Made by a program: the position numbers and the translations under genes
Notes under the pieces: generated by a model
What the model saw: the letters and a program-made list of their open reading frames with translations, nothing else
What the model was told of the DNA's origin: nothing
Databases searched by the model: none
DNA from: Euryarchaeota archaeon UBA40
GTDB lineage: Archaea > Thermoplasmatota > Poseidoniia > Poseidoniales > Thalassarchaeaceae
DNA: 9,408 nucleotides
Assembly (NCBI GenBank): GCA_002506875.1
Contig: DAYJ01000068.1
Span: forward strand, 1-9,408
Reading direction: 5' to 3'
Shown here: positions 5,243 to 9,408 of the stretch, in pieces
Layout: the number at the start of each line of letters is the position of its first letter
Numbering within the stretch: the stretch's first letter is position 1

Positions 5243-6811
5243 ATGGAGGACTCGGAAGAGAGTGGCCGGACACTCGGTGGCATCGATTTTCCAGCCATTC
5301 CTGAGGTAGATGGTACCCCTTATCCTGGTCAGCCACCTTACACACGTGGAATACATTCTACGATGTACAGATCTAGGCGCTGGACAATGCGTCAATATGC
5401 TGGTTTTTCGACAGCAGAAGCCACAAATCAACGGTTCAAACTGCTTCTATCTGAGGGGCAGAAGGGGTTGAGTGTGGCCTTTGACTTGCCGACCCAACTT
5501 GGTTTGGATAGTGACGCATCTCTTTCTTACGGAGAGGTTGGAAAGGTTGGTGTCGCCATTGATTCAATCGATGATATGAGACGTTTGTTTGATGGAATCG
5601 ATTTGAGTGAGGTTTCAACCTCGATGACAATCAATGCTCCTGCCTCCATATTGTTTGCTTTGTATGTCGCAGTAGCGGAAGAGAAGGGTGTGCCTCCTGA
5701 GCAACTTAGGGGTACAATCCAGAATGATGTACTGAAGGAGTATATCGCTCGTGGCCTCTACGTATTCCCTCCCGAACCAAGCCTACGCCTTGCGACAGAT
5801 GTTATGAGGTGGTGTGCAAAGAATGCACCAGCTTGGAATACCATTTCGATTAGTGGATATCACATCAGAGAGGCAGGTTCAACAGCGATTGAAGAGGTTG
5901 CTTTTACTCTTGCCAATGCACTGCAATATGCCGATTCTGCCATTTCTGCTGGTTTGGATATTGATGAGTTCGCCCCAAGGATGTCATTCTTCTTTGGTTG
6001 CCACAACGATTTCTTTGAGGAGATAGCGAAATTCCGAGCGGCTCGAACTTTGTGGCACGATTTAGTGCAGGAGCGCTATAGCCCTAAGGATCCTCGTTCG
6101 GCCAGATTACGATTCCATACTCAGACTGCTGGGGTTACCTTGACAGCTCAACAGCCGATGAATAACGTGGTAAGGGTCGCCTATCAAGCGATGGCTGCAG
6201 TCCTTGGTGGAACTCAATCCTTGCATACTAATGCCTACGATGAAGCATTAGGATTACCTACTGAGGATTCGGTGACAATCGCTCTTAGGACTCAGCAGAT
6301 TCTCAGTGAGGAAACAGGTGTTCCTGAAGTGGTTGACCCTCTCGCAGGATCTGTTCACATAGAGCATCTGACTGACGAGATTGTGCAGAGTGCTCGTAAA
6401 AAAATCGAAGAAATTCTGGATTCCGGTGGAGCTATGGAGGCCATCAAGCGTGGAGATCCACAGAGAGCAATCCATGAATCAGCGTGGTCCCAATTAACAG
6501 ATATTGAGTCTGGAACGAGACGTATCATCGGTGTCAATCATGCTGAAGACGATGCTCCCATCACGGATGCAGGTCAGTCTATTGATCCAGTACTCGTCGA
6601 AGCACAGTTGACTCGAATCGATGAACATCGGAAAGACCGAGACCATGATATTGTGGCTTCACGACTTGAATCGTTGAGGGCAGCCTGTGAATCAGATGAT
6701 GATTTGTTTCCTCATATCCTAGATTCAGTCAGAAACGGGGCTACAGTTGGAGAAGTCATGGACATCATGCGCGACGTATTTGGTACTTGGAGAGCGCCGA
6801 GTGGAATTTGA
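5243..6811 (+). CDS. mcmA1: Methylmalonyl-CoA mutase, large (substrate-binding) subunit, archaeal split type
   Basis: Together with a separate B12-binding subunit, this enzyme (EC 5.4.99.2) interconverts (R)-methylmalonyl-CoA and succinyl-CoA by a radical mechanism. The 522 residues cover the TIM-barrel substrate domain only: TRGIHSTMYRSRRWTMRQYAGF (two stretches, 34-43 and 45-55), GLSVAFDLPTQLGLDSD (75-91), GTIQNDVLKEYIAR (157-170), ISGYHIREAG (203-212) and RFHTQTAGVTLTAQQPMNN (290-308). The cobalamin-binding DxHxxG domain is absent, as usual in archaea. Aligning by motif to the Propionibacterium enzyme (offset 37), Y52 matches Tyr89, R170 matches Arg207 and H207 matches His244. Isobutyryl-CoA mutase has Phe and Gln in place of the Tyr and Arg, so methylmalonyl-CoA specificity is well supported. 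ATG 5243 is the first possible start after an in-frame TAG (5237) and has no clear ribosome binding site. The epimerase gene follows after 9 nt. Confidence 0.95.
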   Translation: MEDSEESGRTLGGIDFPAIPEVDGTPYPGQPPYTRGIHSTMYRSRRWTMRQYAGFSTAEATNQRFKLLLSEGQKGLSVAFDLPTQLGLDSDASLSYGEVGKVGVAIDSIDDMRRLFDGIDLSEVSTSMTINAPASILFALYVAVAEEKGVPPEQLRGTIQNDVLKEYIARGLYVFPPEPSLRLATDVMRWCAKNAPAWNTISISGYHIREAGSTAIEEVAFTLANALQYADSAISAGLDIDEFAPRMSFFFGCHNDFFEEIAKFRAARTLWHDLVQERYSPKDPRSARLRFHTQTAGVTLTAQQPMNNVVRVAYQAMAAVLGGTQSLHTNAYDEALGLPTEDSVTIALRTQQILSEETGVPEVVDPLAGSVHIEHLTDEIVQSARKKIEEILDSGGAMEAIKRGDPQRAIHESAWSQLTDIESGTRRIIGVNHAEDDAPITDAGQSIDPVLVEAQLTRIDEHRKDRDHDIVASRLESLRAACESDDDLFPHILDSVRNGATVGEVMDIMRDVFGTWRAPSGI

Positions 6812-6820
6812 GGTGTTGTG

Positions 6821-7243
6821 ATGAATATTGAAATTGATCATATTGGAATTGCAGTTAAGACGTTAGACGAGAGAACACCTTTCTGGACAGCATTAGGCCT
6901 CCTACGTGGCGAAGACGAATCTTTACCGGACGATGGTGTAATTGCTCGTTTCCTTTCAACATCTGGTGAAACCTCGGAGCCGGTAAGGATCGAACTCCTC
7001 GAAGCTACTGGGCCAGATACTCCAATCGGGCGATTCATTGATCGTCGCGGCGAAGGTGTTCAGCAAATTGCGTTTCGTGTCGATGATGTCCAGTTGCTAA
7101 TCGACCGGCTTGTTAGCAATGGTGTCCGAATGATCGATGAGGTAGCACGCAACGGCGCCCATGGATCCAAGATTGCATTCGTCCATCCATCTTCTACCGG
7201 TGGCGTCCTCGTTGAACTTGTCCAACGGCCTATTGCCGAGTGA
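6821..7243 (+). CDS. mce: Methylmalonyl-CoA epimerase (VOC superfamily)
   Basis: This cytoplasmic enzyme (EC 5.1.99.1) interconverts the (S) and (R) forms of methylmalonyl-CoA, linking propionyl-CoA carboxylase to the mutase encoded just upstream. The 140-residue protein carries the two paired VOC modules: DHIGIAV with H7, RIELLEA with E58, the segment RGEGVQQIAFRVDD (76-89), and HPSSTGGVLVELVQ (122-135) with E132. In the Propionibacterium enzyme the metal ligands are H12, Q65, H91 and E141. The matching positions here read H7, E58, Q82 and E132, so the usual second His of the HH pair is Gln. The codons CAG CAA are plain in the sequence. GAGGTG (6810-6815), overlapping the mutase stop, is 5 nt before ATG 6821, which I prefer over the adjacent GTG 6818. 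Position beside the mutase makes the assignment strong even with the altered ligand. Confidence 0.9.
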   Translation: MNIEIDHIGIAVKTLDERTPFWTALGLLRGEDESLPDDGVIARFLSTSGETSEPVRIELLEATGPDTPIGRFIDRRGEGVQQIAFRVDDVQLLIDRLVSNGVRMIDEVARNGAHGSKIAFVHPSSTGGVLVELVQRPIAE

Positions 7244-7275
7244 AGTTATAGGTGAGTATCTAGTCGAGTGATTTG

Positions 7276-7581
7276 ATGGAATCCCTCCTATCTGAGATTC
7301 GTGTAGAAATCAAATTGATTACTGCTGATCAAATTCGTTCGAGGATAGAATCCCTTGTTGATGCTCTCGATGTTCTTCGCCAGGATGGAGCAATCACAAA
7401 CGATGCTTACCTAGATGCAGGTGCGATTCATGGTGGATTAATGATGCTCTCCAATCTGATAGAGGTCGGTATTGACCGGACTGAGGTTAAGAGTCACATG
7501 GAAGACCTAATCTCAAGAGCCCAGCGTGTTGAAGAGGTTCATCCTGGATTGATGGCATCTGTAGATGCCGCGATGAGATGA
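7276..7581 (+). CDS. Small helical hypothetical protein
   Basis: This 101-residue protein has no recognised family. It appears all-helical, soluble and slightly acidic: heptad-like hydrophobics at 4-34 (LLSEIRVEIKL then IRSRIESLVDALDVL), a turn with DGAITND (37-43), a Gly/Met-rich helix around 50-62, and a C-terminal charged helix. It has no signal peptide, Cys pair or metal motif. GAGTGA (7266-7271) precedes ATG 7276 by 4 nt. The gene follows the epimerase by 32 bp and ends 10 bp before the ABC ATPase, so it lies inside the apparent operon. The helix-turn segment LRQDGAITNDAYLD resembles the end of the CTG-start protein (ERRDAGAINDEQMD) and the general pattern of SHOCT-like short oligomerisation motifs. 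This is only suggestive. Confidence 0.72.
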   Translation: MESLLSEIRVEIKLITADQIRSRIESLVDALDVLRQDGAITNDAYLDAGAIHGGLMMLSNLIEVGIDRTEVKSHMEDLISRAQRVEEVHPGLMASVDAAMR

Positions 7582-7591
7582 GGCCATATCC

Positions 7592-8419
7592 ATGGGAGAT
7601 GTTCTGCTCCGTGTTGAATCGGTCTCCAAGTCATTTGGTGAAGTCGATGCTCTTCGGGATGTCGACATCGAACTGAGGCGCGGAGAGATAGTTGGCCTTG
7701 TCGGCGGTAATGGCGCAGGTAAGACGACATTACTTCGTCTTCTTTGTGGGGTCTATCGTCCGTCTGTTGGTAGAGTAGCCTTCATGGTTGATGGTAAGGA
7801 AGAGCCTGTTGATCAGGTACGTGAACGACTGGGAGTTGTTCCTGAGGCTACGGGTCTGTATCATCGGTTGACCGCATGGGAGAATATCCGATACCATACT
7901 CGAATACATGGTCGTTCAGACAAGGCATCTTGGGCGAGAACTCTTCGATTTGCACGAGCTCTTGATATTCAGGATGAACTACATCGGAGTACACGCGGTT
8001 TTTCACGAGGAATGAGGCAGAAGATTGCCTTGATTCGAGCTGTTGCTCACGGGCCTGATTTACTACTTCTAGATGAACCAACAGCAGGTCTTGATGTAAC
8101 GAGTGCTAGAAAGGTACGCGGCCTTGTCCGTTCTCTTGGAGATGAAGGTGGAACCGTCATCTACAGCACGCATATGCTCTCTGAGGCACAGCGCATATGT
8201 GACCGAATTCTAATCATACACAATGGGACTGTACGTGCTGATGGATCACCAGATGATTTACTCGAATCCACAGGTACTGCTGATCTTGAAGATGCTTACA
8301 TGGCACTGACTCAAGATGTCTCACGGATGAATCGCCAAGAGGAAGAGAGTGGATTGAGTCGATGGTGGCTGAAACTTTCGATGCGTGGAAAGAAATCGAA
8401 TCTGGGGGAAGAGGAATGA
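7592..8419 (+). CDS. ABC transporter ATP-binding protein (NatA-like)
   Basis: This is the cytoplasmic ATPase subunit of an ABC-2 type exporter. In the 275 residues: Walker A GGNGAGKTT (38-46), Q-loop region VVPEATGLYHRLT (82-94) with E85 where the family Q-loop often has Gln, signature FSRGMRQKI (137-145), Walker B LLLLDEPTAGLD (157-168) with catalytic E162, and H-loop YSTH with H194. The GLYxxLT after the Q-loop and the FSRGMRQK signature are typical of the NatA/CcmA-like export ATPases. After residue 235 there is a 40-residue tail with SRWWLKLSMRGKK, amphipathic and basic, which may touch the membrane or permease. GATGAGG (7577-7583) is 8 nt before ATG 7592. The stop overlaps the permease start (ATGA), a sign of translational coupling and equal amounts. 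The substrate cannot be told from sequence. Confidence 0.93.
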   Translation: MGDVLLRVESVSKSFGEVDALRDVDIELRRGEIVGLVGGNGAGKTTLLRLLCGVYRPSVGRVAFMVDGKEEPVDQVRERLGVVPEATGLYHRLTAWENIRYHTRIHGRSDKASWARTLRFARALDIQDELHRSTRGFSRGMRQKIALIRAVAHGPDLLLLDEPTAGLDVTSARKVRGLVRSLGDEGGTVIYSTHMLSEAQRICDRILIIHNGTVRADGSPDDLLESTGTADLEDAYMALTQDVSRMNRQEEESGLSRWWLKLSMRGKKSNLGEEE

Positions 8420-9408
8420 ACCGACTCTACTCCATTCGAACAGTTGCAGGTAAGGAACTAGTCGATTTTGTACGTGATTGGAGGACAATTGCGGCTCTAC
8501 TTCTTGTGCCGTTAATCATCTTCCCAATGATTTTCATTGCCGTCCCTTGGTTCCTTCAAGGTGAAGCTGCCGAATTGGATTTAATCGATCTTGACGTAGT
8601 TGTATATGTCGATGATAATTCAGTATTGCCTGGCAGTTTAGAACAACATCTCAATGAGTCAAGGATATCTGTCCAGTCCTATGTCGTTGAATTTGAGGAT
8701 GGCAAGCACCTTGGTAATCATTCGATTTTCCTCAATGAGGCATCAGAATCTATTGAGAATGGTTCGAATCATGCAACTTTACTACTCAGAAAAACCGAGG
8801 GTAATGCTACGGAGAACTGGGATTTTGTTGTTTTTTCAGATAGCACTGATGAGTTATCCCGAGAGGCCTTTGACCGAATCATACTCGCTGTAGATATCTG
8901 GGAAGATGAGATCATCAATGCTACTCTGAATGGAGTTTCTCTAACTTTCGATGATGTCCGAGACCCCGTAGGATGGGATGCAGGTGGAACAACTACAGAT
9001 GTCGCAACGAGTGGCGAGCAGGCCGCATTTGCATTCGCGATGTTTGTACCATTCATCATTGCCTTATGGACTGCAACATCCGCAGTTCAACCATCAATCG
9101 ATCTCACAGCAGGGGAACGAGAGCGAGGTACACTCGAGGCTCTTCTATGCACTCCGATACGTCGAGATGATCTGATGTGGGGCAAGTGGTTGGCTGTGGC
9201 GATAATTGCGAGTGCCTCGGTGTTGTTTCAGATGGTTGGCCTTTTCGCAGCAATTCATTTCCTTGCAGGCGGCTTCTTCTCTACACCAAGCGTATCATTG
9301 GAGGGTTGGGTAATGTTCCTGGTGACAATCATTCTTTTCGCCGTTTTCGTCGTTGCCGTCGAGATGGCAATTGCGATGCGTGCACGTTCTGTCAAAGAAG
9401 CAGGGTCT
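8416..9408 (+). CDS. ABC-2 type permease (NatB-like), 3' partial
   Basis: The frame runs from ATG 8416 to the last base with no stop, giving the first 331 residues; the C-terminal part lies beyond the window. Topology: cytoplasmic N-terminus starting MNRLYSIRTVAGKEL, helix 1 at about 24-47, a large hydrophilic, probably extracytoplasmic domain at 48-203 rich in Asp/Glu/Asn, helix 2 at 204-224, then the cytoplasmic coupling segment AGERERGTLEALLCTP (232-247), and helices at about 259-284 and 299-319. The ERERGTLEALL motif and the one-helix, large loop, helix layout match ABC-2 membrane proteins of the NatB/YhaP kind, best known as a sodium-export partner of NatA. The start overlaps the ATPase stop by 4 nt, with GGGGGAAGAGG just upstream. 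Together they form one exporter; two permease copies are expected per complex if no second permease gene follows. The true substrate is unknown. Confidence 0.88.
   Translation, partial: MNRLYSIRTVAGKELVDFVRDWRTIAALLLVPLIIFPMIFIAVPWFLQGEAAELDLIDLDVVVYVDDNSVLPGSLEQHLNESRISVQSYVVEFEDGKHLGNHSIFLNEASESIENGSNHATLLLRKTEGNATENWDFVVFSDSTDELSREAFDRIILAVDIWEDEIINATLNGVSLTFDDVRDPVGWDAGGTTTDVATSGEQAAFAFAMFVPFIIALWTATSAVQPSIDLTAGERERGTLEALLCTPIRRDDLMWGKWLAVAIIASASVLFQMVGLFAAIHFLAGGFFSTPSVSLEGWVMFLVTIILFAVFVVAVEMAIAMRARSVKEAGS

Noticed and set aside
8654..8893. Alternate-frame ORF inside the permease
   Set aside because: It overlaps the permease reading frame, which is open from 8416 to the end with clear ABC-2 motifs.
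1..9408. Searched by eye for tRNA or rRNA genes, CRISPR arrays, insertion sequences, attachment sites and phage or defence genes
   Set aside because: No cloverleaf, regularly spaced repeats, transposase or integrase motifs, terminal inverted repeats or defence domains were seen; gene content is core metabolism and envelope.

Overview
The window looks like chromosomal DNA from a marine planktonic archaeon, most likely Candidatus Poseidoniales (Marine Group II) or a close Thermoplasmatota relative. The evidence is a Kae1-type t6A synthase subunit, a methylmalonyl-CoA mutase large subunit without its B12 domain (the archaeal split form), a surface protein ending in a PGF-CTERM-like archaeosortase signal, lipobox lipoproteins, and moderate GC with an AT-rich intergenic gap. 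The lineage is inferred; no rRNA or other phylogenetic marker is present.

Layout. Positions 1-1656 (+ strand) hold three closely packed envelope genes: the C-terminal part of a Ca-binding-repeat surface protein with a C-terminal sorting signal, a small lipoprotein, and a four-helix DUF4149/TMEM205-like membrane protein. Positions 1657-1976 are an AT-rich, apparently gene-free gap between convergent units, with several small inverted repeats. Positions 1977-3269 (- strand) encode imidazolonepropionase (hutI), divergent from Kae1/TsaD (3320-4333) across only 50 bp.

Positions 4392-9408 (+ strand) look like one long co-directional unit: a low-complexity basic/Pro-Glu protein of unknown function that appears to start at CTG; methylmalonyl-CoA mutase large subunit; methylmalonyl-CoA epimerase; a 101-aa helical hypothetical protein; an ABC ATPase; and an ABC-2 type permease that runs off the window. 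The last two overlap by 4 nt (ATGA).

Function. Mutase and epimerase together convert (S)-methylmalonyl-CoA, made from propionyl-CoA, into succinyl-CoA, joining odd-chain lipid and branched amino acid breakdown to the TCA cycle. HutI gives a second catabolic entry, from histidine towards glutamate. Kae1 is a housekeeping tRNA-modification protein. The ABC pair resembles NatAB-type exporters. I do not see a clear new multi-gene system, and most of the window is core metabolism. The points most worth a second look are the CTG start, a His-to-Gln change at a metal-ligand position of the epimerase, two unknown proteins sharing a short helix-turn motif, and the structured AT-rich gap.
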